Origin: Cronobacter muytjensii ATCC 51329 | Lineage (GTDB): Bacteria > Pseudomonadota > Gammaproteobacteria > Enterobacterales > Enterobacteriaceae | DNA length: 64,000 nucleotides | NCBI RefSeq assembly: GCF_001277195.1 | Contig: NZ_CP012268.1 | Location: forward strand, 2,108,001-2,172,000 | Direction: 5' to 3' | Part shown: positions 53,049 through 63,555 of the stretch, piece by piece | How positions within the stretch are numbered: position 1 is the first letter of the stretch | Layout of the letters: every line of letters starts with the position of its first letter | The notes under the pieces: generated by a model | Told to the model about the DNA's origin: nothing | Database searches by the model: none | Seen by the model: only the letters and a program-made list of their open reading frames with translations | Made by a program: the position numbers and the translations under genes

Positions 53049-53795
53049 TCAGAGTGTATCGATAAGCAGGCTGTGGCCGTCCACCTGTAACCGGCGAAAC
53101 GGCAGCCCGTAGGCCGCACCGAGCCTTGCGGGCGTCATTACCTCGTCACGCGGCCCGTGCGCCAGCAATTTTCCTTCGCAAAGCAGCCAGACGCGGCATG
53201 CGTGGCGCAGGGTATGGTTAAGATCGTGACTGCTCATCACGACCGCGATGCCTGCCCGGGAGAGCGTAACGAGCAGCCGGTCTAACGCCGCCTGCTGCGC
53301 AACGTCGAGACTGTTCATCGGCTCATCAAGGATAAGCACCCTGCCTTCAGCGTGATTAAGCGGGTGAATTTGCACGATCACGGCGGCCAGGCGTACGCGC
53401 TGCCATTCGCCGCCGGAGAGCGTATTGACCGGACGCGTCAGCTTGTCGTCGAGCATCAGGCACCGGGCGACCGCTTCCAGCGCCGCGCCGCACTGCGCAC
53501 CGCCGTGCAGCGTGAGGTAGTGCCAGACCGGCATCGCGAAGGGCGGGGTCTGCTGCTGGGAGAGATACGCCCGCTTGCAGGCGAGCGCAGGAGCGCTGAA
53601 AGACGCGAGCGGTTTGCCGTCGAAGAGAATATCGCCACCGCCGTCCGCCAGGCCCGCCATGCGATGCAGCAGCGTGCTTTTACCTGCCCCGTTGGGGCCG
53701 ACGAGATGGACGATATCGCCTGCCTCAAGCGTCGCGGTGACAGGCCCCAGACGGGTACCCACCGCGACGTCGCACAGCTGCAGCAATGCCGGCAT
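53049..53795 (-). CDS. btuD: Vitamin B12 import ATP-binding protein BtuD
   Basis: ATPase of the BtuCDF cobalamin importer. In the 248 residues, Walker A is VGPNGAGKSTLLH, the signature is LSGGEWQRVRLA, Walker B is RVLILDEPMNSLD, and the switch His is in MSSHDLNHT. It overlaps btuE by one base, and the genes run btuC-btuE-btuD. btuF, encoding the periplasmic binding protein, is not in this window, as in E. coli. Confidence 0.95.
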   Translation of the reverse strand: MPALLQLCDVAVGTRLGPVTATLEAGDIVHLVGPNGAGKSTLLHRMAGLADGGGDILFDGKPLASFSAPALACKRAYLSQQQTPPFAMPVWHYLTLHGGAQCGAALEAVARCLMLDDKLTRPVNTLSGGEWQRVRLAAVIVQIHPLNHAEGRVLILDEPMNSLDVAQQAALDRLLVTLSRAGIAVVMSSHDLNHTLRHACRVWLLCEGKLLAHGPRDEVMTPARLGAAYGLPFRRLQVDGHSLLIDTL

Positions 53796-54346
53796 TATTT
53801 CGCCAGCGCCAGCTTAATCGCTTCCATCACAATAGGATCTTCCGGCGTCATATCCGGCGAGAAGCGCTGGATAACGTGCCCGTCACGACCCACGAGGAAT
53901 TTCTCGAAATTCCACAGAATATCGTCCGGGTAGAGCGGCGCGCGGCCTTTGCTCGCCATACGCTCATAGAAACCGCTCTGCTCCGGCGCGACGGCTTTGG
54001 GCGCTGCGGCGATAAGCTTCTGGTACAGCGGATGACGGTTTTCGCCGTTGACGTCGATTTTACTGAACATCGGGAACGTCACCCCGTAAGTGGTGCTGCA
54101 GAAGGTTTTGATTTCGTCTTCGCTGCCCGGCTCCTGGCCCAGGAACTGGTTGCACGGGAAGCCAAGCACGCGGAAACCGGATGGCTCCCACGCCTTGTGG
54201 ATATTTTCCAGTTGCTCATATTGCGGCGTCAGGCCGCACTTCGAGGCCACGTTGACGATAAGCAGCACTTTACCTCTGTACTGCTCAAGCGAAATGGTTT
54301 CACCGTCAATGGTGGTCACTTCGGTATTCAGAATGTCGTGTTGCAT
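53795..54346 (-). CDS. btuE: Thioredoxin/glutathione peroxidase BtuE
   Basis: Non-selenium peroxidase reducing hydroperoxides; not needed for B12 transport despite its position. The 183 residues show the family motifs NVASKCGLTPQYEQL (peroxidatic Cys), LGFPCNQFLGQEPG (Gln and resolving Cys region) and WNFEKFLVGRDG (Trp). It is embedded between btuC and btuD. Confidence 0.95.
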   Translation of the reverse strand: MQHDILNTEVTTIDGETISLEQYRGKVLLIVNVASKCGLTPQYEQLENIHKAWEPSGFRVLGFPCNQFLGQEPGSEDEIKTFCSTTYGVTFPMFSKIDVNGENRHPLYQKLIAAAPKAVAPEQSGFYERMASKGRAPLYPDDILWNFEKFLVGRDGHVIQRFSPDMTPEDPIVMEAIKLALAK

Positions 54347-54377
54347 AGCTTCCCCTTAGAAGGATGGTGTTATGGAA

Positions 54378-55379
54378 CTAGCGTCCAGCCCTTAATAATA
54401 GCCAGATAAATACCGGTGCGCCCAGGGTGGCGGTAACCACGCCTATCGGCAATTCCGCGGCGCTCAGCGTCAGGCGCGCGAGAATATCGGCGACCAGCAG
54501 CACCCCGCCGCCTGCGAGCATCGCGGCGGGCAGCAGCGCCCGGTGATCGGCGATGCCGCACAGCCGCAGCACATGCGGCACCACTAAACCGACAAAACCG
54601 ATGGCGCCCGCCAGCGCCACGCTGACGCCCGCAAGCCAGCCGGTGGCGATAACCAGCAGATTACGCCACAGCCAGACCGGCAGGCCGAGCTGACGCGCGG
54701 AGGTTTCGCCGAGCGCCAGCCGGTTGAGCGCATGCGCCTGCAGGCCGCCCCACGCCAGCGCTGGCAGCAGCGCCAGCATCAGCCAGCCCTGCTGCCAGTC
54801 GACGCCACCGAAGCCGCCCATCATCCAGTACATCAGCTGGCGCAGATCAAGACTGGTAGAAAAGTAAACCGCCCAGGTCATCAGCGCGCTACAGACGATG
54901 CCGAGCGCGACGCCCGCCAGCAGTACTCGACTGGTGGAGAGATGACGCCTGGCAAAATGCAGTAGTATCAACGTGGCAAGAAGCGCGCCTGCGATAGCGC
55001 ACAGCCCGAGCGTCCAGCCCGGCAGCGCGCCGCCGCCAAGCATTACCGCCGCCACCAGCCCAACGCCCGCGCCGTTTGAGACGCCAAGCAGGCCTGGCTC
55101 TGCCAGAGGGTTTTCAAAAAGCGCCTGCATCATAGCGCCGCAGAGCGCCAGCGCCGCGCCGACCAGCACCACCGCGAGCGTGCGCGGCAGGCGAATCTGC
55201 CAGACGAACAGTTTTCCCGCCTCGCCAGCCCATGCGGTCGGCCAGAGCCACAGATCGCCCGCGCAGAGGCTGACGACGATTGCCAGCATGAGCGCAAGCG
55301 AAAGCGCCGCCAGCACGCGTTTTTCGCGGCGACGTTGGGTGCGAATACAGAGGGGAAGTGAGGCCAGTTGAGATTTCAT
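54378..55379 (-). CDS. btuC: Vitamin B12 permease BtuC
   Basis: Inner membrane permease of the BtuCDF importer, forming a homodimer with about ten helices per chain. The 333 residues contain IRLPRTLAVVLVGAALALCGAMMQ and NGAGVGL in the N-terminal half, and the cytoplasmic coupling motif GFVGLVVPHVLRL that contacts BtuD. First gene of btuCED; ihfA lies upstream, separated by a terminator. Confidence 0.95.
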   Translation of the reverse strand: MKSQLASLPLCIRTQRRREKRVLAALSLALMLAIVVSLCAGDLWLWPTAWAGEAGKLFVWQIRLPRTLAVVLVGAALALCGAMMQALFENPLAEPGLLGVSNGAGVGLVAAVMLGGGALPGWTLGLCAIAGALLATLILLHFARRHLSTSRVLLAGVALGIVCSALMTWAVYFSTSLDLRQLMYWMMGGFGGVDWQQGWLMLALLPALAWGGLQAHALNRLALGETSARQLGLPVWLWRNLLVIATGWLAGVSVALAGAIGFVGLVVPHVLRLCGIADHRALLPAAMLAGGGVLLVADILARLTLSAAELPIGVVTATLGAPVFIWLLLRAGR

Positions 55380-55415
55380 GCCTTTGATTTTACGGCTCTC
55401 TTTACGCAGGGCAAA

Positions 55416-55446
55416 GAAAAAAGGCCGCGCGATGCGGCCTTTTTGG
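55416..55446 (-). terminator. Rho-independent terminator after ihfA
   Basis: On the minus strand AAAAAGGCCGC-atcgc-GCGGCCTTTTTTC starts about 10 nt after the ihfA stop and ends the pheMST-ihfA transcription unit ahead of btuC. Confidence 0.9.
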
Positions 55447-55456
55447 TCAGGTCAGA

Positions 55457-55756
55457 TTAGCTTTCTTTCGGCGAAGCGTTCTCTACGCGACTTTTCAACT
55501 TCTGCCCCGGGCGGAAGGTAACCACACGGCGAGCCGTAATGGGAATATCTTCACCGGTTTTCGGGTTGCGTCCGGGACGTTGGTTCTTATCACGCAGGTC
55601 AAAATTACCGAAACCGGAGAGTTTTACCTGCTCGCCATTTTCCAGAGCGCGACGGATCTCTTCGAAAAACAGCTCTACCAGTTCTTTGGCATCCCGCTTG
55701 CTAAGCCCAAGCTTATCAAACAGATATTCTGACATTTCAGCTTTTGTAAGCGCCAT
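55457..55756 (-). CDS. ihfA: Integration host factor subunit alpha
   Basis: DNA-bending protein forming a heterodimer with IhfB; it assists sigma-54 promoters such as those of hyc/hyp. The 99-residue product starts [20 protein letters not shown]. It contains the HU-family signature with the DNA-contacting arm [20 protein letters not shown]. It is 4 nt behind pheT and cotranscribed with it. Confidence 0.97.
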
Positions 55757-55760
55757 AGGT

Positions 55761-58148
55761 TCAATCCCTCAATGATGCCTGGAATCGCTCTTTTAGTGCC
55801 GTTACACATTTCGCAACAGTAGCGGCAATCTCGTCTTCTTCGAGTGTACGGCCGGTATCCTGAAGGATCAGGCTGATGGCAAGGCTCTTATAACCCTCCG
55901 CAACACCCTTACCGCGGTACACGTCAAACAAGTTTACGCCAACTACCTGATTTGCGCCAACTTTCTTACATTCGGCCAAAATATCTGCTGCCGGTACGTT
56001 TTCCGCCACCACAACCGCGATGTCGCGGCGGTTCGCCGGGAAGCGGGAAACCTCCTGCGCCAGCGGTACGACACGGTCGGCAACCTTGCTCCAGAGCAGC
56101 TCAAACACCACGGTGCGACCATTCAGGTCGAGCTTGCGCTCAAGCTCTGGATGGACAACGCCAATAAAACCAATACGTTCGCCTTGTAAATAAATGGCAG
56201 CACTTTGACCAGGATGCAAGGCCGGATTGGCTTCCACACGGAACTCAATTTCAGATAATTTACCGGTAAGTTCCAGAACCGACTCCAGCGTCCCCTTCAA
56301 ATCGTAGAAGTCAACGCCGCCTTTCGCCAGATCCCAGTGTTCTTCATAGCGGTTGCCGCACAGGGCGCCTGCCAGCATAAGATCCTGACGGATGCCCAGG
56401 TCTGCCTGCGTATCAGGCACAAAGCGCAGACCCGCTTCAAAGATACGTACGCGGCTCTGCTGACGATTCTGGTTATAAACCGCCGTGGTGAGCAGGCCGG
56501 TCCAGAGAGAGAGGCGCATCGCCGACATTTCGCTGGAGATAGGGCTTGGCAAAATCAACGCGTCCTCGCCCGGATGCAGCAACTGCTGGACTTTCGGATC
56601 GACGAAGCTGTAAGTGATCACTTCCTGATAGCCATGATCGTTAAGCAGCGTCTTCACGCGCTTGAGCGAGAGATCTGCTTCGCGATGGTCGCCCATCACC
56701 AGCGACGCCTGTACCGGCTCGTTCGGGATGTTGTCGTAGCCATAGACGCGGGCGACTTCTTCTACCAGATCTTCTTCAATGGCGATGTCAAAACGCCATG
56801 ACGGCGCGACAGCCTGCCATTCGCCCTGCCCTTCGGTCACCTGGCAACCCAGACGCGTCAGAATATCCGTCACCTGCGCATCCGCAATGTGATGGCCGAT
56901 CAGGCGATCAAGCTTGCTGCGACGCAGCGTGATGGTGGCGCGCGTCGGCAGATTCGTCTCGCTGGTCACATCGATAACCGGGCCGGCTTCGCCGCCGCAG
57001 ATGTCCAGCAGCAGACGCGTCGCGCGTTCCATCGCCTGGAATTGCAGTTGCGGGTCAACGCCGCGCTCGTAGCGGTGAGAGGCATCGGTATGCAGGCCGT
57101 GACGGCGCGCGCGACCAGTGATGGCGAGCGGCGCGAAGAACGCGCATTCCAGCAGCACGTTGCGGGTTTCGCTGTTCACACCCGAGTGTTCGCCGCCGAA
57201 AATACCGCCCATCGCGAGCGCTTTGTTATGGTCCGCGATGACCAGCGTATCGGCGTTCAGGGTCGCGTTGTTGCCATCGAGCAGCGTCAGCGTCTCGCCC
57301 TCTTTCGCCATGCGCACCACGATGCCGCCATCTATACGGTCGAGATCAAAGGCGTGCATCGGCTGACCCAGCTCAAGCAGTACGTAGTTAGTAACGTCAA
57401 CCACGGCGTCGACAGAGCGGATACCGCAGCGACGCAGTTTTTCACGCATCCACAGCGGGGTCGGCGCGGTCACGTCAATGCCTTTCACGACGCGGCCCAG
57501 ATAGCGCGGGCAGGCGTCGGGGGCGTCAACCTGAATCGGCAGCGTGTCGTTGATGGTCGCGGCGACTGGCGCGATTTCCGGCGCACTCAGGGCCTGCGCA
57601 TTCAGCACCGCGACATCGCGCGCCACGCCGATAATGCCGAGGCAGTCGGCGCGGTTCGGAGTAACGCTGATTTCGATGGTGTTATCGTCAAGCTTCAGAT
57701 ATTCGCGGATATCAGTGCCGATCGGCGCATCTGCCGGCAATTCGATGATGCCGTTATGATCGTCGGAAATCCCGAGCTCGGAGAAGGAGCACAGCATGCC
57801 TTCAGACGGCTCGCCGCGCAGTTTCGCCGCTTTGATTTTAAAATCGCCCGGCAGCACCGCGCCAATGGTCGCCACCGCCACTTTCAGGCCCTGGCGGCAG
57901 TTCGGCGCGCCACAGACGATATCCAGCAGGCGCTCGCCGCCGACGTTCACTTTGGTGACGCGCAGTTTATCGGCGTTCGGATGCTGACCGCACTCCACGA
58001 CTTCGCCCACAACCACACCGTGAAACGCGCCTGCGACCGGCTCAACGCCGTCAACCTCAAGGCCCGCCATGGTGATTTGATTCGCCAGCGCATCGCTGTC
58101 AAGGGCCGGGTTAACCCACTCGCGTAACCACAGTTCGCTAAATTTCAT
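55761..58148 (-). CDS. pheT: Phenylalanyl-tRNA synthetase beta subunit
   Basis: Beta chain of the (alphabeta)2 enzyme, contributing tRNA binding and editing. The 795 residues equal the E. coli length. Domains in order are an EMAP/OB-like tRNA-binding segment (about 40-150), the B3/B4 editing domain (about 210-390), B5, the catalytic-like core (about 480-680) and the ferredoxin-like anticodon-binding FDX-ACB domain (about 700-795; [15 protein letters not shown]). It is 15 nt behind pheS. Confidence 0.97.
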
Positions 58149-58163
58149 TGTTCTGTCCTGCCC

Positions 58164-59147
58164 TTATTTAAACTGTTTGAGGAAACGCAGATCGTTTTCG
58201 AAGAAAGCGCGCAGATCGGTCACGCCATAGCGCAGCATGGTGAGACGCTCCATGCCCATACCGAAGGCGAAACCGGAGTAAACTTCCGGGTCGATGCCGA
58301 CGTTACGCAGGACGTTCGGATGCACCATGCCGCAGCCCAGCACTTCCAGCCATTTGCCGTTTTTACCCATCACGTCCACTTCCGCGGAAGGCTCGGTGAA
58401 GGGGAAGTAAGACGGACGGAAACGAATCTGCAGATCTTCTTCAAAGAAGTTGCGCAGGAAGTCGTGCAGGGTGCCTTTGAGATTGGTGAAGCTGATGTTT
58501 TTATCAACAATCAGCCCTTCCATCTGGTGGAACATCGGGGTGTGGGTCTGATCGTAGTCGTTACGATATACACGGCCCGGCGCGATGATGCGGATCGGCG
58601 GCTGCTGGTTTTTCATGGTGCGGATCTGCACGCCGGAGGTCTGGGTGCGCAGCAGGCGCGTCGCGTCGAACCAGAAGGTGTCATGGTCGGCACGCGCCGG
58701 GTGATGACCTGGAATATTCAGCGCGTCGAAGTTGTGGTAGTCATCTTCGATTTCCGGGCCAGTCGCCACGGTAAAACCGAGCTCGCCGAAAAAGTTTTCG
58801 ATACGGTCGATGGTGCGGGTGACCGGGTGCAGACCACCATTCTCAACGCGACGGCCTGGGAGCGAAACGTCAATGGTTTCCGCGGCCAGACGGGCGTTCA
58901 GCGCCGCGCTTTCGAGTTCGTTTTTACGCGCGTTCAGTGCCTGCTGCACCTGCTCTTTGGCTTCGTTGATAACGGCGCCCGCGGCCGGACGCTCTTCTGG
59001 CGGCAGCTCGCGCAGGGTGGTCATCTGAAGGGTCAGATGCCCTTTTTTCCCTAAATATTCGACGCGTACGTTATCTAACGCGGCAACATCCTGGGCGCTG
59101 GTTATGGCCGCCTTTGCACTGGCAACCAGATCTGCGAGATGTGGCAT
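58164..59147 (-). CDS. pheS: Phenylalanyl-tRNA synthetase alpha subunit
   Basis: Catalytic subunit that activates phenylalanine. In the 327 residues, the N-terminal coiled-coil arm is about 1-85. Class II motifs include PGHHPARADHDTFWF, the motif 2 region GRVYRNDYDQTHTPMFHQME and motif 3 near GFAFGMGMERLTMLRYG. Expression is controlled by attenuation in the leader (pheM plus a terminator). The rest of the leader between 59148 and 59293 shows no gene. Confidence 0.97.
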   Translation of the reverse strand: MPHLADLVASAKAAITSAQDVAALDNVRVEYLGKKGHLTLQMTTLRELPPEERPAAGAVINEAKEQVQQALNARKNELESAALNARLAAETIDVSLPGRRVENGGLHPVTRTIDRIENFFGELGFTVATGPEIEDDYHNFDALNIPGHHPARADHDTFWFDATRLLRTQTSGVQIRTMKNQQPPIRIIAPGRVYRNDYDQTHTPMFHQMEGLIVDKNISFTNLKGTLHDFLRNFFEEDLQIRFRPSYFPFTEPSAEVDVMGKNGKWLEVLGCGMVHPNVLRNVGIDPEVYSGFAFGMGMERLTMLRYGVTDLRAFFENDLRFLKQFK

Positions 59148-59293
59148 GGTTTTCCTCGTTATTCGGCGCTTGCGCCGGTTTGTTGAACTCTGTCTTGTTA
59201 TTCTTCTGTTTCAGGTGACACGCATGGCGCTTACCGGAGCCGGCCGGGCGCTGTGTCGCCTGCCACTTGAAACAGACCCATAAACGGCAGATA

Positions 59294-59319
59294 TAAAAAA
59301 AGCCTCCTGATGGAGGCTT
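59294..59319 (-). terminator. pheST attenuator terminator
   Basis: On the minus strand AGCCTCC-atca-GGAGGCT is followed by seven T. It lies between the pheM leader peptide and pheS. It acts as the attenuator in the phenylalanine-codon-controlled mechanism known from E. coli. Confidence 0.9.
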
Positions 59320-59367
59320 CTGGCGTTGATTTTCCGTTTCTTTTCTTACGCGCAAAGCCCCTCTGAT

Positions 59368-59412
59368 TCAGGCGCTAAAGTAAAAAAAGAAGCGGAAAAT
59401 GGCAGCGTTCAT
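59368..59412 (-). CDS. pheM: Phenylalanyl-tRNA synthetase operon leader peptide
   Basis: The 14-residue product is [14 protein letters not shown], with five Phe. Ribosome stalling at these codons under low charged tRNA-Phe prevents formation of the attenuator at 59294-59319. It differs from E. coli ([14 protein letters not shown]) only in the last residue. It is too short for standard gene finding and is recognised by sequence and position. Confidence 0.94.
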   Translation of the reverse strand: [14 protein letters not shown]

Positions 59413-59496
59413 GCTTGCGTTACCCTGAGGCTTAATGGCGAATTTCACTATTGAAAAGCCCACCAGTAAAAATGTCAACAGATTGATATGGCAGAA

Positions 59497-59526
59497 ATTA
59501 AAAGAGGGAGACAAGCTCCCTCTTTC
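59497..59526 (-). terminator. Rho-independent terminator after rplT
   Basis: On the minus strand AAAGAGGGAG-cttgt-CTCCCTCTTTTAATTT begins 8 nt after the rplT stop and separates the thrS-infC-rpmI-rplT operon from pheM. Confidence 0.9.
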
Positions 59527-59533
59527 AACTGGC

Positions 59534-59905
<372 letters not shown>

Positions 59906-59937
59906 CTATTCTGTAAAAAAGTTAAAAGTTAAACGGC

Positions 59938-60159
<222 letters not shown>

Positions 60160-60232
60160 TTAATTAAACGAAACGTAGGCGAACAAAATCTGTGAAGCCC
60201 AAAGGCTCCACAGACAATGCTACTTGAAGGCC

Positions 60233-60775
60233 TTACTGTTTCTTCTTAGGAGCGAGCACCATGATCATCTGGCGGCCTTCGATCTTCGTTGGGAAGGATT
60301 CGACCACTGCCAGTTCTTGCAAATCTTCTTTCACGCGGTTAAGCACTTCCATACCGATTTGCTGGTGGGCCATCTCACGACCGCGGAAGCGGAGCGTGAT
60401 CTTGGCCTTATCGCCTTCTTCGAGAAAGCGAATCAGGCTGCGGAGTTTTACCTGATAGTCGCCTTCATCTGTACCAGGACGGAATTTAATTTCCTTCACC
60501 TGGATAACTTTTTGCTTCTTCTTCTGTTCCTTAGAAGACTTACTCTTTTCATAAAGGAACTTGCCGTAGTCCATAATACGACAAACTGGCGGCTCGGCGT
60601 TAGGGCTGATTTCAACTAAATCTACTCCAGCTTCTTCAGCCTTTTCGATAGCTTCTCTCAGACTCACAATCCCCAGTTGCTCACCTTCCAGACCTGTTAA
60701 GCGAACTTCCTGGGCGCGAATCTCGCCATTGATACGATTCGGACGTGCCGTTTGAACTCGTTTTCCGCCTTTAAT
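60233..60775 (-). CDS. infC: Translation initiation factor IF-3 (ATT start codon)
   Basis: IF-3 prevents premature 50S joining and discriminates against non-standard start codons. Starting at the first ATG gives only 144 residues and cuts off the N-terminal domain. Reading from ATT (complement of 60773-60775) gives the full 180 residues, beginning MKGGKRVQTARPNRINGEIR. The Shine-Dalgarno GGAGG lies in the last codons of thrS. The AUU start, used for autoregulation by IF-3, is conserved with E. coli. Confidence 0.97.
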   Translation of the reverse strand: MKGGKRVQTARPNRINGEIRAQEVRLTGLEGEQLGIVSLREAIEKAEEAGVDLVEISPNAEPPVCRIMDYGKFLYEKSKSSKEQKKKQKVIQVKEIKFRPGTDEGDYQVKLRSLIRFLEEGDKAKITLRFRGREMAHQQIGMEVLNRVKEDLQELAVVESFPTKIEGRQMIMVLAPKKKQ

Positions 60776-60778
60776 ACC

Positions 60779-62707
60779 TTATTCCTCCAGTTGTTGAAGA
60801 CTGCGGCTGCGAATCTCTTGCTGCAGCTTTTCTATTACGTCGTTGACATCCAGGCTACCGAGGTCTTTACCACGGCGGGTACGAACGGCCACTTTGCCTG
60901 CTTCGACCTCTTTGTCGCCACAAACCAACATGTATGGGACACGACGTAAAGTATGCTCGCGGATTTTAAAGCCAATCTTCTCGTTTCTCAAGTCTGCTTT
61001 TACACGAATGCCAGCATTTTGTAGTTTACGGGTCAATTCGTTAACGTATTCAGACTGCGAATCGGTGATATTCATCACCACGACCTGAACCGGTGCGAGC
61101 CATGTCGGGAAGAACCCGGCGAACTCTTCGGTCAGGATACCGATAAAACGTTCCATCGAGCCCAGAATCGCGCGGTGAATCATCACCGGCACCTGGCGCT
61201 CGTTGTTTTCCCCTACGTAAGACGCGCTCAGGCGCGACGGCAGGGAGAAATCGAGCTGAACGGTACCACACTGCCAGGCGCGATCGAGGCAGTCATAGAG
61301 CGTAAACTCAATTTTCGGGCCGTAAAACGCGCCCTCACCCGGCTGATACTCAAACGGGATATTGTTCTCTTCCAGCGCAACCGCCAGGTCGGCTTCCGCG
61401 CGGTCCCACATGTCGTCCGTACCGATGCGTTTTTCCGGGCGAGTGGAGAGTTTCACCACGATTTTTTCAAAGCCGAAGGTGCTGTACATGTCATAAACCA
61501 TGCGAATACAGCTGTTCACTTCGTCGCGCACCTGCTCTTCAGTACAGAAGATGTGGGCGTCATCCTGCGTGAAGCCGCGTACGCGCATCAGGCCATGCAG
61601 CGCGCCCGAAGGCTCGTTACGGTGGCAGCTACCGAACTCCGCCATACGCAATGGCAGGTCGCGGTATGATTTTAGACCCTGATTGAAGATTTGCACGTGG
61701 CCCGGGCAGTTCATCGGCTTGATGCAGTACTCACGGTTCTCGGAAGACGTGGTGAACATCGCGTCTTTGTAATTATCCCAGTGACCGGTTTTTTCCCACA
61801 GCACGCGGTCCATCATGAACGGACCTTTGACTTCCTGGTACTGGTACTCTTTCAGCTTGGAGCGAACAAACGTTTCCAGCTCGCGGAAAATGGTCCAGCC
61901 GTCGTTATGCCAGAACACCATACCCGGCGCTTCTTCCTGCATATGATACAGGTCGAGCTGCTTGCCGATTTTACGGTGGTCGCGTTTCGCAGCCTCTTCC
62001 AGACGCTGCAGGTACGCGTTCAGCGCTTTTTTATCCGCCCAGGCCGTACCGTAGATGCGCTGCAGCATTTTGTTGCTGCTGTCGCCGCGCCAGTAAGCGC
62101 CTGCGGTTTTCATCAGCTTGAAATGATGGCAGAAGCGCATGTTCGGCACGTGCGGGCCGCGGCACATATCCACGTATTCTTCGTGATGATAGAGGCCCGG
62201 CTTATCGTCACGGGAAATATTTTCATCAAGAATAGCGACTTTGTAGTTTTCACCGCGGCTCACAAACGTTTCGCGCGCTTCCTGCCAGCTCACTTTTTTC
62301 TTAATGACGTCGTAATTGGTCTCCGCCAGCTCGTGCATACGCTTTTCGAGGGCGTCGATATCTTCCTGAGTCAGGGTATGGTCAAGATCGACATCGTAAT
62401 AGAAGCCGTTGTCGATAACCGGACCAATCGCCATTTTGGTATGCGGCCACAGTTGCTTGATAGCATGGCCCAGCAGGTGCGCGCAGGAGTGACGAATGAT
62501 TTCGAGGCCATCTTCATCTTTCGCGGTAATGATCGCGAGCTGGGCGTCCTGTTCGATAATATCGTTAGCGTCGACCAGCTCGCCGTTCACGCGGCCAGCA
62601 ATACAGGCTTTTGCGAGACCCGGACCGATATCCAGGGCAACATCCATAGGGCTTACAGCATGGTCGTAATGGCGTTGGCTGCCATCAGGAAGCGTAATAA
62701 CAGGCAT
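60779..62707 (-). CDS. thrS: Threonyl-tRNA synthetase
   Basis: Class II synthetase with editing. The 642 residues equal E. coli ThrRS: TGS domain (about 1-62), editing domain with RHSCAHLLGHAIKQ (HxxxH), catalytic core with the zinc-binding Cys in CIKPMNCPGHV, motif 2 and motif 3, and C-terminal anticodon-binding domain (about 535-642). Its stop is only 3 nt before the infC start. The mRNA leader holds the translational operator. Confidence 0.98.
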   Translation of the reverse strand: MPVITLPDGSQRHYDHAVSPMDVALDIGPGLAKACIAGRVNGELVDANDIIEQDAQLAIITAKDEDGLEIIRHSCAHLLGHAIKQLWPHTKMAIGPVIDNGFYYDVDLDHTLTQEDIDALEKRMHELAETNYDVIKKKVSWQEARETFVSRGENYKVAILDENISRDDKPGLYHHEEYVDMCRGPHVPNMRFCHHFKLMKTAGAYWRGDSSNKMLQRIYGTAWADKKALNAYLQRLEEAAKRDHRKIGKQLDLYHMQEEAPGMVFWHNDGWTIFRELETFVRSKLKEYQYQEVKGPFMMDRVLWEKTGHWDNYKDAMFTTSSENREYCIKPMNCPGHVQIFNQGLKSYRDLPLRMAEFGSCHRNEPSGALHGLMRVRGFTQDDAHIFCTEEQVRDEVNSCIRMVYDMYSTFGFEKIVVKLSTRPEKRIGTDDMWDRAEADLAVALEENNIPFEYQPGEGAFYGPKIEFTLYDCLDRAWQCGTVQLDFSLPSRLSASYVGENNERQVPVMIHRAILGSMERFIGILTEEFAGFFPTWLAPVQVVVMNITDSQSEYVNELTRKLQNAGIRVKADLRNEKIGFKIREHTLRRVPYMLVCGDKEVEAGKVAVRTRRGKDLGSLDVNDVIEKLQQEIRSRSLQQLEE

Positions 62708-62870
62708 TATAAATCCTTATTCACAGTGGTGACCCACACGCAAGATCACATATGATTTAAAAAGTATTTGATTCATTAAGTGATGTAGCCATCTGACCAA
62801 CACTCGCCAAATTGGTACACACTTTGGTACGTAAAGCCTTTTCCGTATGACTTTATGCTTTGCGTCTATA
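62708..62870 (-). promoter_or_regulatory. thrS translational operator (tRNA-Thr mimic)
   Basis: The leader is strongly conserved with E. coli, for example CTTGCGTGTGGGTCACCAC just upstream of the ATG. The anticodon-like CGT (complement of 62738-62740) lies about 31-33 nt before the start codon. In E. coli ThrRS binds this tRNA-like structure and blocks its own translation. Confidence 0.8.
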
Positions 62871-62984
62871 GCTATGGTAACACTAATAAAATGGATAAAG
62901 CTATCCATGCCAGGATGACCATAAGCGCATCTCCGGCATGTCCGATAAGCACCGGGTATAGCGAAAAAGCGACGCCAGGCGCTT

Positions 62985-63461
62985 TTACCCGGCAAACGTC
63001 AACAGCGCTTCACCGTCAAGACGATAGCGTATCCATTCAGACTGTGGCACCGCACCAATGCTCAGATAAAAATCGATGGCAGGCTGGTTCCAGTCCAGCA
63101 CGCTCCATTCAAGACGACCGCACCGCCTTTTTACGGCGCATTGAGCGATGCTTTTTAGCAGGGCCCTTCCTGCGCCTTTGCCGCGATACGCAGGAGAAAT
63201 GTATAAATCTTCCATGTAAATACCGTTACGCCCAAGCCATGTGGAATAACTGGTAAAAAAAACGGCATATCCTACGGCTTTATCTTCCGTCTCGCATATC
63301 AGCGCTTCAGTTTTGCTGCCTTCACCAAAGAGCGTTTCCCGAATCTCGTCTGGCGTAGTGACCACTTCCTGTGGGGCTTTTTCATATACAGCCAGCTCAT
63401 AAATCATATTGAATATTGCCGTTGCATCTTCCGGGCGGGCGGGACGGATCGTATAGCTCAT
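62985..63461 (-). CDS. GNAT family N-acetyltransferase (diamine/thialysine acetyltransferase-like)
   Basis: A 158-residue GNAT protein. The acetyl-CoA pyrophosphate loop is SPAYRGKGAGRALL, preceded by YMEDLYI (beta-4) and followed by VLDWNQPAIDFYLSIGA, which resembles the SAT1/SAT2 group (WNxPAIxFYxxxGA). Polyamine or thialysine substrates are therefore possible but not shown. The start at 63461 has AGGAAA upstream; the frame stays open 15 codons further. It is divergent from the LysR gene with 94 bp between, suggesting regulation by it. Confidence 0.82.
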   Translation of the reverse strand: MSYTIRPARPEDATAIFNMIYELAVYEKAPQEVVTTPDEIRETLFGEGSKTEALICETEDKAVGYAVFFTSYSTWLGRNGIYMEDLYISPAYRGKGAGRALLKSIAQCAVKRRCGRLEWSVLDWNQPAIDFYLSIGAVPQSEWIRYRLDGEALLTFAG

Positions 63462-63555
63462 TGCTTTTCCTGTTATCTCATAATGGACAGATATTGATAG
63501 CGCCAAGCTTAAGGGGTAATGTCCGAAGAATTAAGTGCAATGAAATCACTAAACG

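Noticed and set aside
62717..62995. 92-codon frame upstream of thrS
   Set aside because: It overlaps the conserved thrS translational operator on the same strand, and its sequence is explained by that RNA structure.
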